This document shows positions 25,417 through 33,944 of a DNA stretch of 64,000 nucleotides, in pieces; position 1 is the first letter of the stretch; each line of letters starts with the position of its first letter. The DNA is taken from the NCBI RefSeq assembly GCF_900111555.1, contig NZ_FOHZ01000010.1, forward strand, positions 62,001 through 126,000, given 5' to 3'. This stretch comes from Marinobacter segnicrescens. Its GTDB lineage: Bacteria; Pseudomonadota; Gammaproteobacteria; Pseudomonadales; Oleiphilaceae. The notes beneath the pieces are model-generated. The model searched no databases and was not told where the DNA came from. It saw only the letters and a list, made by a program, of their open reading frames with translations. A program made the translations under genes and the position numbers.

Positions 25417-26634
25417 ATGCTCGCACTGACCAGTATCTGGACAACCATATTGCTGGCGGCAGCCGTAGCCCTCGGACCGCTGGCCACCGACATGTACCTG
25501 CCTGCGCTGCCCGCCATGGGCCAGGCCCTGTCGGCGGGTCCTGACCAGGTACAGCTTACCTTGAGCCTCTATATGGCAGGCTTTGCCGTTGCACAGTTGT
25601 TCTGTGGACCGCTTGCCGACCGGTTTGGCCGCAAACCCGTGATGATCGGCGGGCTGTTGCTGTTTTTCCTCGCCAGTATCGGCTGCGCCCTGGCCAGCAA
25701 CGTGGAAACCCTGATGCTGTTCCGCTTCCTGCAGGCACTCGGGGGCTCGGCCGGCCCCGTTCTTGGCCGGGCGGCTATCCGCGACATCTATACGCCAAGG
25801 GAGGCAGCCCGCATCATGGCACTGCTGGCCAGTATCATGGCCCTTGCCCCTGCAGTGGCACCCACCGTTGGCGGTTTCCTGCTGACCGGTTTCGGCTGGC
25901 CTTCCATCTTTGTTGCCCTTGGCGTCTATGGACTGGTCGTAGCCGGAATTGTTGCCTTTGGTATCCGTGAACCCATGGCACCGGAAAACCGCCAATCCCT
26001 CAAACTGCGGTCCCTGACCAGAAACTACCGGTACATCGGCACTGATCCCAGCTTTATCGGATACACCCTGACCAATGCCTTTGCCTTTGCCGGCCTGTTT
26101 GCGTTCCTGTCCGGCTCTTCCTATGTGCTGATCGATTTTCTCGGTGTGAAACCGGAGCATTTCGGGCTCTATTTTGCCTGCGTAGTAGCTGGCTACATTG
26201 CCGGCAACCTCCTGGCGATGCAGCTGGGGCGGCGCTGGCTGCCGGATCAAATCCTGGTGCGGGGGTTATTGGTCAGTGTGACCGGGGGGACCGCCATGGC
26301 CGGACTGGCAATGGCCGAGGTCTATAACGTCTGGGCGGTGATGATTCCGCAAAGCCTGTTCATGGCCGGCGTGGGCATGACACTGCCCCAGACCATGGCC
26401 GGGGCCCTGGCCAACTTTCCCCGTATGGCCGGGTCGGCCTCAGCCCTGTTCGGGTTCGTTCAGATGGCGCTGGCAGCCTGTGTGGGTTCACTGGTGGGCT
26501 ATCTTTACACCGGCACTTCGCTGGTTATGGCCAGCATCATCGCCATCTGCGCGGTCGCAGCCATGGGCGCCTACCTGCTGTTGGTGCAGCGTTACCCCGC
26601 GCCCGGCTTTGAGCCCGCAAAGGCCACCCAATGA
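25417..26634 (+). CDS. Bcr/CflA-family drug exporter (MFS)
   Basis: Inner-membrane proton-driven exporter with 12 predicted helices, 405 residues. The family signatures are present: ATDMYLPALPAM in helix 1, GPLADRFGRKP in the loop between helices 2 and 3, and GRAAIRDIYTPREAARIMA. Bcr/CflA proteins export bicyclomycin, chloramphenicol or sulfonamides in characterised cases; the substrate here is unknown. The ribosome-binding site is weak. The preceding LysR gene is a likely regulator. Confidence 0.88.
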   Translation: MLALTSIWTTILLAAAVALGPLATDMYLPALPAMGQALSAGPDQVQLTLSLYMAGFAVAQLFCGPLADRFGRKPVMIGGLLLFFLASIGCALASNVETLMLFRFLQALGGSAGPVLGRAAIRDIYTPREAARIMALLASIMALAPAVAPTVGGFLLTGFGWPSIFVALGVYGLVVAGIVAFGIREPMAPENRQSLKLRSLTRNYRYIGTDPSFIGYTLTNAFAFAGLFAFLSGSSYVLIDFLGVKPEHFGLYFACVVAGYIAGNLLAMQLGRRWLPDQILVRGLLVSVTGGTAMAGLAMAEVYNVWAVMIPQSLFMAGVGMTLPQTMAGALANFPRMAGSASALFGFVQMALAACVGSLVGYLYTGTSLVMASIIAICAVAAMGAYLLLVQRYPAPGFEPAKATQ

Positions 26635-26763
26635 CGCCCTGACCGACGGTGACTGACCGGAAGCGAAAGGAAGTTTTCCTGCTCGACGGGTCATCCAAAA
26701 TGCACTAAACAGGTGTATGTTATGGATACTGGAAACAACCAACCCGAAAGTCAGGAGACACCC

Positions 26764-27261
26764 ATGAGCAAAGTCACACTCGACGGCAACCCGCTGGAAG
26801 TCAGCGGCACCTTTCCACAGCCCGGCGACACGGCACCGGACTTCACCCTGACCACCGGTGATCTGCAGGACGTAGGTCTGGACAGGTTTGCCGGCAAGCG
26901 CAAGATCCTCAACATCATTCCCAGCATAGACACCGGCGTTTGTGCGACTTCAACCCGCAAGTTCAACGAGAAGGCCGGCAACCTGGACAACACGGAAGTA
27001 CTGGTTGTCTCCGCCGACCTGCCCTTCGCCGCTGGCCGCTTTTGCGGCGCCGAAGGTCTGAAGAACGTGCAGACCCTGTCCACCTTCCGCAACTACAGCT
27101 TCCAGCAGGACTACGGGGTTGCCTTACAGACCGGGCCACTGGCCGGCCTTTGTGCCCGCGCCGTTGTGGTACTGGACGAGGACAACAAGGTACTGCACAG
27201 TGAGCTGGTCGACGAGATCAAGAACGAACCGGACTACGACGCAGCACTGGCCGTACTCTGA
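26764..27261 (+). CDS. tpx: Thiol peroxidase (atypical 2-Cys peroxiredoxin)
   Basis: Reduces hydrogen peroxide and alkyl hydroperoxides using thioredoxin; 165 residues. Peroxidatic Cys60 in [12 protein letters not shown] and resolving Cys94 in [10 protein letters not shown] match E. coli Tpx Cys61 and Cys95 with one residue offset. AGGAG six bases before ATG 26764 decides the start; an upstream in-frame ATG would add 17 residues without support. A strong terminator follows, so the gene is probably monocistronic. Confidence 0.94.
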   Translation: MSKVTLDGNPLEVSGTFPQPGDTAPDFTLTTGDLQDVGLDRFAGKRKILNIIPSIDTGVCATSTRKFNEKAGNLDNTEVLVVSADLPFAAGRFCGAEGLKNVQTLSTFRNYSFQQDYGVALQTGPLAGLCARAVVVLDEDNKVLHSELVDEIKNEPDYDAALAVL

Positions 27262-27309
27262 TCGGTCCAGGTGATTGCTGGCGGAGAATTCGCTGTCAGC
27301 AGCTGTCAA

Positions 27310-27342
27310 AAAAGGGGCGCCCTTTACGGGTAAGCCCCTTTT
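27310..27342 (+). terminator. Rho-independent terminator after tpx
   Basis: Perfect 9-bp stem AAAAGGGGC (27310-27318) / GCCCCTTTT (27334-27342) with a 15-nt loop. The A-run and T-run ends allow use in both directions, also serving the convergent oxidoreductase gene. Confidence 0.85.
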
Positions 27343-27359
27343 GCGTTTAGAGCGGCTAT

Positions 27360-28373
27360 TCAGGACACCTTGATCACCAGCTTGCCGCGATTGCGCCCCT
27401 GCAGCAGCCCCTGGAAGGCGTCGAGCGTGTGATCAAAGCCCTCGACCACATCTTCCTGGTATTTCACCTTGCCTTCCCTGAGCCATTGCCCCATATCCCG
27501 ACGAAAATCCGGCAGCAGTTCGCTATGGTCGGACTGGATAAAGCCGCGGAACATCAGCCGCTTGACCAGGATCTGACCCATAAACGGAATCAGCCGGTCC
27601 GGACCTTCCGGCAGCTTCGTCTGGTTGTAGTGGGCAATACGTCCGCAGACCGGGATGCGGGCAAAGTCATTGACCATCTTCATGACCGCATCGAACACCT
27701 TGCCACCGACGTTCTCGAAGTATACATCGATGCCATTCGGGCAAGCCGCCTGGAGCTGCTCCTCGAAATCCTCATCCTTGTAGTTCACACAGGCATCAAA
27801 GCCATAGTGGTCCACCACGTGCTGACACTTGTCATCGGCGCCGGCGACGCCCACCACACGACAACCCTTCATCTTCGCGATCTGGCCCACGACCTGTCCG
27901 ACCGCGCCGGATGCCGCCGATACGACCACCGTCTCACCTGCCTTGGGCTGACCAAATTCCCGCAGGCCGACGTAGGCGGTGAAGCCAGGCATGCCGATCA
28001 CCCCGAGCCAGGCGCTGGGCGGGGCGAGGTCCGGGTCAATACGGTAAAGGATGTCGGGCGTTGCGGCGGAGTGCGTTTGCCAGCCGGTACGGCCGATGAC
28101 CATGTCCCCGGGCGACAGGTCCGGGTGGTTGCTTTCCAGCACTTCGCTGACCGCCTCCCCGGTCATCACATCACCCAGGGCTACCGGGGTCGCATAGGAC
28201 GCCGAATCGTTCATTCGACCCCGCATGTACGGATCCAGTGACAGATATCGGGTCTTCAGCAGCACCTCGCCCTCACCGGCGACGGGCATGTCCGCCTCTT
28301 CCAGTTTCAGGTGGGTTTCGTCGGGCATGCCGACCGGACGCTGTACCAGCGTGTATTGTTGCTTCTTGGACAT
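27360..28373 (-). CDS. NADP-dependent medium-chain oxidoreductase, CurA/YfmJ type
   Basis: Zinc-free MDR-superfamily reductase, 337 residues, related to leukotriene B4 12-hydroxydehydrogenase and CurA, which reduce activated double bonds in enones. Visible elements are RYLSLDPYMRGRMND near the N-terminus, the NADPH loop VVSAASGAVGQVVGQIAK and VYFENVGG. ATG 28373 is chosen because an AGAGG site precedes it; the upstream extension is unsupported. It is divergent from the MaoC gene over 107 bp. Confidence 0.86.
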   Translation of the reverse strand: MSKKQQYTLVQRPVGMPDETHLKLEEADMPVAGEGEVLLKTRYLSLDPYMRGRMNDSASYATPVALGDVMTGEAVSEVLESNHPDLSPGDMVIGRTGWQTHSAATPDILYRIDPDLAPPSAWLGVIGMPGFTAYVGLREFGQPKAGETVVVSAASGAVGQVVGQIAKMKGCRVVGVAGADDKCQHVVDHYGFDACVNYKDEDFEEQLQAACPNGIDVYFENVGGKVFDAVMKMVNDFARIPVCGRIAHYNQTKLPEGPDRLIPFMGQILVKRLMFRGFIQSDHSELLPDFRRDMGQWLREGKVKYQEDVVEGFDHTLDAFQGLLQGRNRGKLVIKVS

Positions 28374-28480
28374 ATCACACCTCTTTATTCTGGGGGAGTT
28401 TTTGTTGTTGCACCGAAAGCCCGGGTCCATGAGAATAGCTTACGAAATTGATTTTCGCGAAACGAAACCAGGAGACAATA

Positions 28481-28939
28481 ATGACAAGTATCGCACTCGA
28501 AGATCTGCCGAACCACAAGGGCAAGGTTGTGGGCCAGAGCACCTGGAAGAACGTCAGCCAGGAGATGATCCAGGCCTTTGCCGACGCCACCGGCGACCAC
28601 CAGTGGATCCACGTGGACGTGGAGCGGGCAAAGAAAGAAGCGCCCTGGGGTGCCCCGGTCGCTCACGGCTTCCTGACCCTGTCACTGATTCCTCAGCTCA
28701 ACCAGCAGGCCATGACCGTGACAGGTCCTGCCGCAACCATCAACTATGGTATGAACAAGGTACGCCTGCCTGCCGCGGTCAAATCCGGCTCGGATATCCG
28801 CTCTACGGTTGAACTGGTTGATATCCAGGACGTGGATGAGAAGCGGGTTCTGGCGACTTACAAAACGGTGATCGAGATCAAGGGCGAGGACAAGCCCGCC
28901 GTCGTGGCCGAGAACCTGGCCATGTACGTCAAGCCGTAA
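28481..28939 (+). CDS. MaoC-like enoyl-CoA hydratase family protein
   Basis: Single hot-dog domain of 152 residues. The hydratase motif is present: FADATGDHQWIHVD with the catalytic Asp/His pair, followed by GAPVAHGFLTLSL. Such proteins hydrate short or medium enoyl-CoA. GGAG seven bases before ATG 28481 supports the start. A strong bidirectional terminator follows, isolating it from the convergent livK gene. The neighbouring acyl-CoA genes suggest a fatty-acid or branched-acid role. Confidence 0.86.
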   Translation: MTSIALEDLPNHKGKVVGQSTWKNVSQEMIQAFADATGDHQWIHVDVERAKKEAPWGAPVAHGFLTLSLIPQLNQQAMTVTGPAATINYGMNKVRLPAAVKSGSDIRSTVELVDIQDVDEKRVLATYKTVIEIKGEDKPAVVAENLAMYVKP

Positions 28940-28986
28940 ACCCGGTCCGTGATCCGGTGACTGGCTGGGCGGTCACCGGGCATGAA

Positions 28987-29012
28987 AAAGGGGGCCGAGG
29001 CCCCCTTTCTTA
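28987..29012. terminator. Bidirectional terminator between maoC-like and livK genes
   Basis: Perfect 10-bp stem AAAGGGGGCC / GGCCCCCTTT with a 2-nt centre (28987-29008), followed by CTTATT. It sits between two convergent stop codons and can end both transcripts. Confidence 0.85.
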
Positions 29013-29036
29013 TTCAGTGGTGTCTGTCCGGACGGA

Positions 29037-30176
29037 TCAGAACTCCTCTTCGACGATCTTGCCGTCCTTGACGACAGCCATGGTCGGCGCGGTGATAAAG
29101 CCACCCTTCTCGTCAACGCCTTCCACTACATACGGGTTCTTGCTGTCCTCGAGGTTGGCAATGGCATCCCCAAGGGCCGCCCGGATGGTTTCCGGATCGG
29201 TGCTTTCTGTCTTGTCCATCGCAGCAACCAGGCCGTGCAGAGCGCCGTAGTTGAAGGCCGCTTCAGAGCCCGGAGTCTTGCCGTAGATCTCTTCATAACG
29301 CTCGATGAAGGACTGGGCAGCCTCAGTCTCGTACACGGTCAGCGGAACCACACCGACGGTGTCTTCCAACAGCTCATAGCCGCCGACCACGTTGGCGGCT
29401 TCGTCGATCTTGGCCTGGTCCATCATGATGAAGGCACCTTCGTAGCCCAGCTGACGTGCCTGCTGCATGACCAGACCGGTCGGCTCAGAAGCACCACCAA
29501 CGAACATGACGTCCGGGTTCTCGGAGATCAGACGACTAACGCCGGTGAAGAAGTCCGCAGACTTGTTGTAGTCCATCGGATTCTGGGCAACGATTTCGCC
29601 ACCCTTGGCAGTCCAGGCCTTCTCAACCATGGACGCCCAGATCTTGGCGTACTCGTGGGTTGCACCACCCATGGCCAGCTTGGTACCCCAGTTCTCCAGG
29701 GCGTAGTCAGTGAATGCCTTCACGTAGCCATCAAACGTCGGCGGGATCCGTATGGTCAGCGGGTTACCCTGCTCGGTGATGGTAGGAACACTGGTATAGG
29801 CCATCACGATGAAGTCGTCTTCTACGTTGAAGTCCATCAGTGCGAAGATGCCCCCGGAGTGGGGAATGAAGATGGCCGGAACATTGGATTCCTGCTTCAG
29901 GCGCTTGGCATTGGTGGCTGCCTGAGCCGGGGAATACTGATCGTCCAGGGCGATGATATTAATGGTGGTCTTCTCGCCATTCAGGTCGAAACCGCCTGCT
30001 TCATTGATTTCGTCAGCGGCCATGCGCAGGCCCGACAGAACGTTTTCGCCGTACAGTGCGGCGCCGCCGGAAAGCGGGCCAGAGAAGCCGATGTTGACCT
30101 CGGCCGCCATGGCGGAGCTCATACCCATTGTGGTTGCTACAGCAACTGCCAGTCCAAGTTTCTTCGCTGTTTTCAT
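29037..30176 (-). CDS. livK: Liv-type ABC transporter substrate-binding protein
   Basis: Periplasmic binding protein of the branched-chain amino-acid/amide family, 379 residues. A signal peptide (about 1-24, ending SAMAA) precedes EVNIGFSGPLSGGAALYGEN, the usual ligand-pocket start; ALDDQYSPAQAATNAKRL follows. It is the last gene of livHMGF-K. The surrounding acyl-CoA genes make an organic acid, rather than leucine, a possible ligand, but specificity cannot be read here. Confidence 0.88.
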   Translation of the reverse strand: MKTAKKLGLAVAVATTMGMSSAMAAEVNIGFSGPLSGGAALYGENVLSGLRMAADEINEAGGFDLNGEKTTINIIALDDQYSPAQAATNAKRLKQESNVPAIFIPHSGGIFALMDFNVEDDFIVMAYTSVPTITEQGNPLTIRIPPTFDGYVKAFTDYALENWGTKLAMGGATHEYAKIWASMVEKAWTAKGGEIVAQNPMDYNKSADFFTGVSRLISENPDVMFVGGASEPTGLVMQQARQLGYEGAFIMMDQAKIDEAANVVGGYELLEDTVGVVPLTVYETEAAQSFIERYEEIYGKTPGSEAAFNYGALHGLVAAMDKTESTDPETIRAALGDAIANLEDSKNPYVVEGVDEKGGFITAPTMAVVKDGKIVEEEF

Positions 30177-30211
30177 TGTTTTCTCCTGGTTTTATTTCGC
30201 CTTTTCACAGG

Positions 30212-30236
30212 CGCTTGTCAGGTATATTTACAAGCG
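30212..30236 (-). promoter_or_regulatory. Hairpin between livF and livK
   Basis: Perfect 7-bp arms CGCTTGT and ACAAGCG with an 11-nt loop, in the 73-bp gap between the livF stop and livK start. A second small hairpin (GCCT-gtgaaa-AGGC on the minus strand) follows, then AGGAG before livK. Such stems can stabilise or end transcripts and so raise or lower binding-protein expression relative to the permease genes; the direction is unknown. Confidence 0.5.
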
Positions 30237-30249
30237 AGCCGGGGCCGTA

Positions 30250-30957
30250 TCAGGCCCCGATGTATGCTTTGCGCACTTCCTCGTTACCCAGCATCGTTTC
30301 ACGGTCGCCGTCCATAACGAGCTGGCCGTTCTCCATAACGTATGCGTGTGTGGCAATTTTAAGTGCCGCAAAGGCATTCTGTTCAGCCAGCAGCACCGTG
30401 GTGCCGAGGCTGTTGATCTGTTGGATGGTCTCGAACATCTGCTTGACCACCAGGGGCGCCAGGCCCAGCGACGGCTCATCCAGCATAAGGAGGCGCGGAC
30501 GGCTCATCATGGCACGACCAATCGCCACCATTTGCTGCTGACCACCGGACAGGGAACCAGCCGGCTGATGGGCCTTTTCCTCAAGGATGGGGAACAGCTC
30601 CAGCACCTCATTCAGGCGCTTGCGATTGCCTTCCTTGTCCTTGCGGTGGACATAGGCTCCCAGCATCAGGTTGTCGTGGACACTCATCTGCGGAAACAGT
30701 TGACGGCCTTCCGCACACTGGACCACACCGGCAGAAACCACGGCACTGGGCCTCATGCCGTTGAGAATCTTGTCCTCGAACTCGATATTGCCGGCCGAAG
30801 GCTTGATCAGACCACTGATGGCGTTGAAAAGTGTGGACTTGCCCGCACCGTTGGCACCCAGCAATACCACCAGGCCACCGGTATCGACGGTCATGTTGAT
30901 GTTGTTGAGAGCCTTGAAGCTACCGTAGTGGACGTCAACGTTTTTAAGCTGCAGCAT
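30250..30957 (-). CDS. livF: Liv-type ABC transporter ATPase LivF
   Basis: ATP-binding subunit of 235 residues with Walker A GANGAGKST, signature LSGGQQQMVAIGRAMM, Walker B LLMLDEP and the LivF-type tail LLAEQNAFAAL. The start [13 protein letters not shown] lies inside the end of livG (14-bp overlap), giving translational coupling. An upstream in-frame start would extend nine codons further into livG. Confidence 0.9.
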   Translation of the reverse strand: MLQLKNVDVHYGSFKALNNINMTVDTGGLVVLLGANGAGKSTLFNAISGLIKPSAGNIEFEDKILNGMRPSAVVSAGVVQCAEGRQLFPQMSVHDNLMLGAYVHRKDKEGNRKRLNEVLELFPILEEKAHQPAGSLSGGQQQMVAIGRAMMSRPRLLMLDEPSLGLAPLVVKQMFETIQQINSLGTTVLLAEQNAFAALKIATHAYVMENGQLVMDGDRETMLGNEEVRKAYIGA

Positions 30958-31711
30958 CGTGATCACTCCCCAGGTACGCTTCAATGACCACCGGATTATT
31001 CTTCACTTCTTCCGGCGTGCCTTCGGCAATCTTCTCGCCGTGGTCCAGCACCATAATCTTGTCGGCGATGCCCATGATCATGTCCATCTTGTGCTCAATA
31101 AGACACACCGTCAGGCCATTTTTTACCATCTTTTTCATCAGCTCAGCCAAGCCCTCGGTTTCTTCCGGGTTAACCCCGGCGGCCGGCTCATCCAGCAGGA
31201 CGATCTTGGGATCCGTGGCCAGCGCGAGGGCAAAGGCCACACGCTTTCGCTCTTCCTGGGTACAGTCCGCGATATAGCGGTTTTCTGCATGGGTCAGGCC
31301 GACGAAATCCAGTGCTTCACGGGCCTTTTCGCGGGCCGCTTTCTCTTCCGCCTGCAGGCGTTTGGAGTTGATCAGCACGTCCCAGAGTCCTGAGTGGGTA
31401 CGCAGACGGTGACCAACAATCAGGTTGTCCAGCACCGTCGCCGTCTCGAACAGGTTGGTGGTCTGGAAGGTCCGGCCAACCCCCAGCCTGGCCACATGGT
31501 CACACCGCATGGTGGTGACGTCTGTGCCATCCAGCAGGATTCTGCCGGATGTGGGCTGGTGAACGCCGGAAATCAGGTTGAAAAAGGTACTCTTGCCGGC
31601 CCCGTTGGGGCCGATAATGGCATTGATCTGGTTGGCGCCAAACTCCACGGATACATCGTTAACCGCAGCCAGGCCACCAAACATCTTGGTCAGGTGTTCT
31701 ACCTTAAGCAT
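30944..31711 (-). CDS. livG: Liv-type ABC transporter ATPase LivG
   Basis: Second ATP-binding subunit, 255 residues. Walker [10 protein letters not shown], Walker [14 protein letters not shown] and the LivG feature [17 protein letters not shown] are present. The usual LSGGQ signature is altered to [15 protein letters not shown], lacking the two glycines; residues C-terminal to it are conserved. This is a notable deviation for an ABC ATPase, and LivF carries the canonical one. It overlaps livM by 8 bp and livF by 14 bp. Confidence 0.88.
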   Translation of the reverse strand: MLKVEHLTKMFGGLAAVNDVSVEFGANQINAIIGPNGAGKSTFFNLISGVHQPTSGRILLDGTDVTTMRCDHVARLGVGRTFQTTNLFETATVLDNLIVGHRLRTHSGLWDVLINSKRLQAEEKAAREKAREALDFVGLTHAENRYIADCTQEERKRVAFALALATDPKIVLLDEPAAGVNPEETEGLAELMKKMVKNGLTVCLIEHKMDMIMGIADKIMVLDHGEKIAEGTPEEVKNNPVVIEAYLGSDHDAAA

Positions 31712-32738
31712 TGTTCTCTACCTCCCGGGCGGTGTTGACCTTGCTTTCTTGCTGCACTTTTTTGGGGCCCAGGCCGAGGGCCTGTGCCTTGCGGTGCATC
31801 CAGGTCAGGAAGGAGCCGGAAACGCCCAGCGGGAAGAAGATCACCAGGATCACCAGCAGCGGACCGAAGATGATCATGCGGTACTCTTCCAGGAACTGCA
31901 GCGACTGGGTGATCCAGACAATGCCCAGAGTACCGATCAGCGGACCGAACAGGGTGCCAATACCGCCAACCAGCAGGTAGGTAATCATGTTGAAGGTGTG
32001 CAGGATGTTGCCATCCTCCGGACCCACAAAGCGGATCATGCCTGCGTACAGCGCACCGGCCAGGCCTGCGTAGGTGGTGGAGATCACGAACGCCAGGATC
32101 TTGTTCTTCATCAGGTTGATGCCCAGGGACTCGGCCAGGTCATCACCGTTACGGATGGCGATGAAGGTACGGCCCAACAGGGACTTCTGTATACGGCTGG
32201 TGAACCAGATAATGAACACCAGGAAGAACAGGATCAGGTAGTAAACGGGTATCGTTTCCCGGAAGTTCACCAGGCCGAAGCCGTCGGGCGCGGCGATGCC
32301 ACGAACACCGATGGCGCCGTGGGTCAGCTCTTCCCACTTGTCCAGCAGCAGGTAGATGATAAAGCCGACGCACAGGGTGAAGATGGCAAAGTAATGCTCC
32401 TTCAGGCGCAGCGACACTGCACCCACGAGGAAACCGAGAACAGCGGTGATCACCAGGGCACCGATAAAGGCCGGCCAGAAGTTCCAGCCATAGTCAGCGG
32501 TAAGCAGCGCCACGGCGTAGGCGCCAATGGCGAAGAAGCCACCATGGGCCAGGTTGAGCTGACCACAGTAACCGGTAATCACGTTGAAACCGTAAACAGC
32601 AATGGCCCAGATAAAGGCCGTAGCCATTACATAGACCTGGTATTCGTTGGCGGCCAGTGCCGGGAAAAGCAGGGCCAGGGCCAGCAGCGCGTACTTGCTG
32701 GCCGGGTGCATGATAAGGGCTCCGAGTTTAAACATCAT
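31704..32738 (-). CDS. livM: Liv-type ABC transporter permease LivM
   Basis: Inner-membrane permease of 344 residues with about ten hydrophobic segments. The family region [20 protein letters not shown] and the cytoplasmic loop [22 protein letters not shown], which contacts the ATPase, are clear. Two adjacent ATG codons open the frame; the first is 2 bp after the livH stop. The C-terminal ~30 residues are polar ([18 protein letters not shown]) and extend beyond the last helix. Confidence 0.9.
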   Translation of the reverse strand: MMFKLGALIMHPASKYALLALALLFPALAANEYQVYVMATAFIWAIAVYGFNVITGYCGQLNLAHGGFFAIGAYAVALLTADYGWNFWPAFIGALVITAVLGFLVGAVSLRLKEHYFAIFTLCVGFIIYLLLDKWEELTHGAIGVRGIAAPDGFGLVNFRETIPVYYLILFFLVFIIWFTSRIQKSLLGRTFIAIRNGDDLAESLGINLMKNKILAFVISTTYAGLAGALYAGMIRFVGPEDGNILHTFNMITYLLVGGIGTLFGPLIGTLGIVWITQSLQFLEEYRMIIFGPLLVILVIFFPLGVSGSFLTWMHRKAQALGLGPKKVQQESKVNTAREVENNA

Positions 32739-32740
32739 GA

Positions 32741-33604
32741 TCAGTGCGCCCCCTTGGCAAACAGACCTTGTGGACGGATGGACAGGATTACCACCAGCAG
32801 GGCGAAGGCGATAATGTCCTTGTAGGCGTCAGAAATGTAGTAACCACCAAAGGCTTCCGCGAAACCAATGATCATGCCTCCAACAATGGCGCCGGGGATG
32901 CTGCCCATGCCACCGAGGATGATGATCACGAACGCCTTCATAATGACCAGGTGGCCCATGGCGGGGTAAACCAGGTTCATCGGCGCATACAGGGTGGCGG
33001 CTACAGCGGCCAGGATGCCGGAAATGGCAAAGGTCATCATCGCGACCCGGTTGGCGTCGATGCCTACCAGGAAAGCACCCTCTCGATTCTGGGCCATGGC
33101 AATGATGGTGGCACCCACCATGGTCTTGCGCAGGAACAGGTTGAGGGCAACGACGAGGACGACGGTGGAGGCAATGATCAGAATGCCCTGCTCACGCAGG
33201 AAAACGCCGTCCAGGTTCACCACACCGCCGAAAGGCGTGGACATCCGGCGGAAATCGGAGCCCCAGAACATGTGCACCACGGCCTCCAGGAACAGGAGGA
33301 TACCGATGGCGGCGATCTTGTCGTGTATTGGCGGTGCATTTCTCAGGGGATGGAAAACCAGGCGCTCACAGATGATGCCCAGCACGGCTACCACTACGGC
33401 CGACCCGGCCATGGCAACCCAGTAGTGGACACCCATGTCCACCATAAAGAAGTACGACATGAACGCGCCTACCATGTAGAGCGCACCATGTGCAAAGTTC
33501 GGGATGTGGAGTATCCCGTAAACAAGGGTCAGACCGAGCGCTACGAGACCGTAGATACTGCCCAGGGTCAACCCGTTGAAAACCTGTTGGAGAAATATAG
33601 TCAA
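32741..33604 (-). CDS. livH: Liv-type ABC transporter permease LivH
   Basis: Inner-membrane permease of 287 residues, first gene of livHMGFK. Family features are [22 protein letters not shown] at the N-terminus and the internal [19 protein letters not shown] loop. The start codon is TTG at 33604, with GGGAGGGG five bases upstream; no better ATG exists near the family N-terminus. Transcription probably starts about 140 nt upstream. Confidence 0.9.
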   Translation of the reverse strand: MTIFLQQVFNGLTLGSIYGLVALGLTLVYGILHIPNFAHGALYMVGAFMSYFFMVDMGVHYWVAMAGSAVVVAVLGIICERLVFHPLRNAPPIHDKIAAIGILLFLEAVVHMFWGSDFRRMSTPFGGVVNLDGVFLREQGILIIASTVVLVVALNLFLRKTMVGATIIAMAQNREGAFLVGIDANRVAMMTFAISGILAAVAATLYAPMNLVYPAMGHLVIMKAFVIIILGGMGSIPGAIVGGMIIGFAEAFGGYYISDAYKDIIAFALLVVILSIRPQGLFAKGAH

Positions 33605-33752
33605 ACCGGCCCCTCCCGTGGCGACGTTGTTTTTGTAGAGTTGCCGTTACCGCAACACTGTCATTGATTTTATTGGGTTTACGTTTTCTGGATTGTTTTT
33701 ACTTTTCGTTGCAATTCAGACGTATCGGAAAAATGCCTCACGCCGATGCACA

Positions 33753-33780
33753 AGAGTACACTGCGAGCATGCACTGTCAA
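33753..33780 (-). promoter_or_regulatory. Sigma-70-like promoter of the liv operon
   Basis: On the minus strand, a perfect -35 TTGACA (33775-33780) and -10 TACTCT (33753-33758) are 16 bp apart. The predicted leader to the livH TTG is about 140 nt and AT-rich. Just upstream, the palindrome TTCGC-TAT-GCGAA (33796-33808) could be a regulator site. The rest of the 340-bp gap 33605-33944 shows only the hairpin at 33900-33926. Confidence 0.6.
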
Positions 33781-33899
33781 TAGACAGAATGTGATTTCGC
33801 TATGCGAACCTTATTGTTAATTTTAATGGTGAAAATGAAATTCAGGAAGGTCCTCCAATGGCCGTCATAATAGGCCGGGAGGCAGTGGCAGGTCAGGCA

Positions 33900-33926
33900 C
33901 CCCACTGGCCAGGATGGCCAGTGGGG
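33900..33926 (-). terminator. Strong hairpin after the acyl-CoA ligase gene
   Basis: Perfect 12-bp stem CCCCACTGGCCA / TGGCCAGTGGGG with a 3-nt loop, 18 bp past the ligase stop on the minus strand. No T-tract follows, so it may end transcription weakly or protect the 3' end. Confidence 0.6.
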
Positions 33927-33944
33927 CAGTCAGTCAGAACAGGT

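Noticed and set aside
31578-32825. A 415-codon plus-strand open frame across livM and livG.
   Set aside because: The minus-strand genes are clear ABC components; the antisense product is Gln/His/Asp-rich without any domain.
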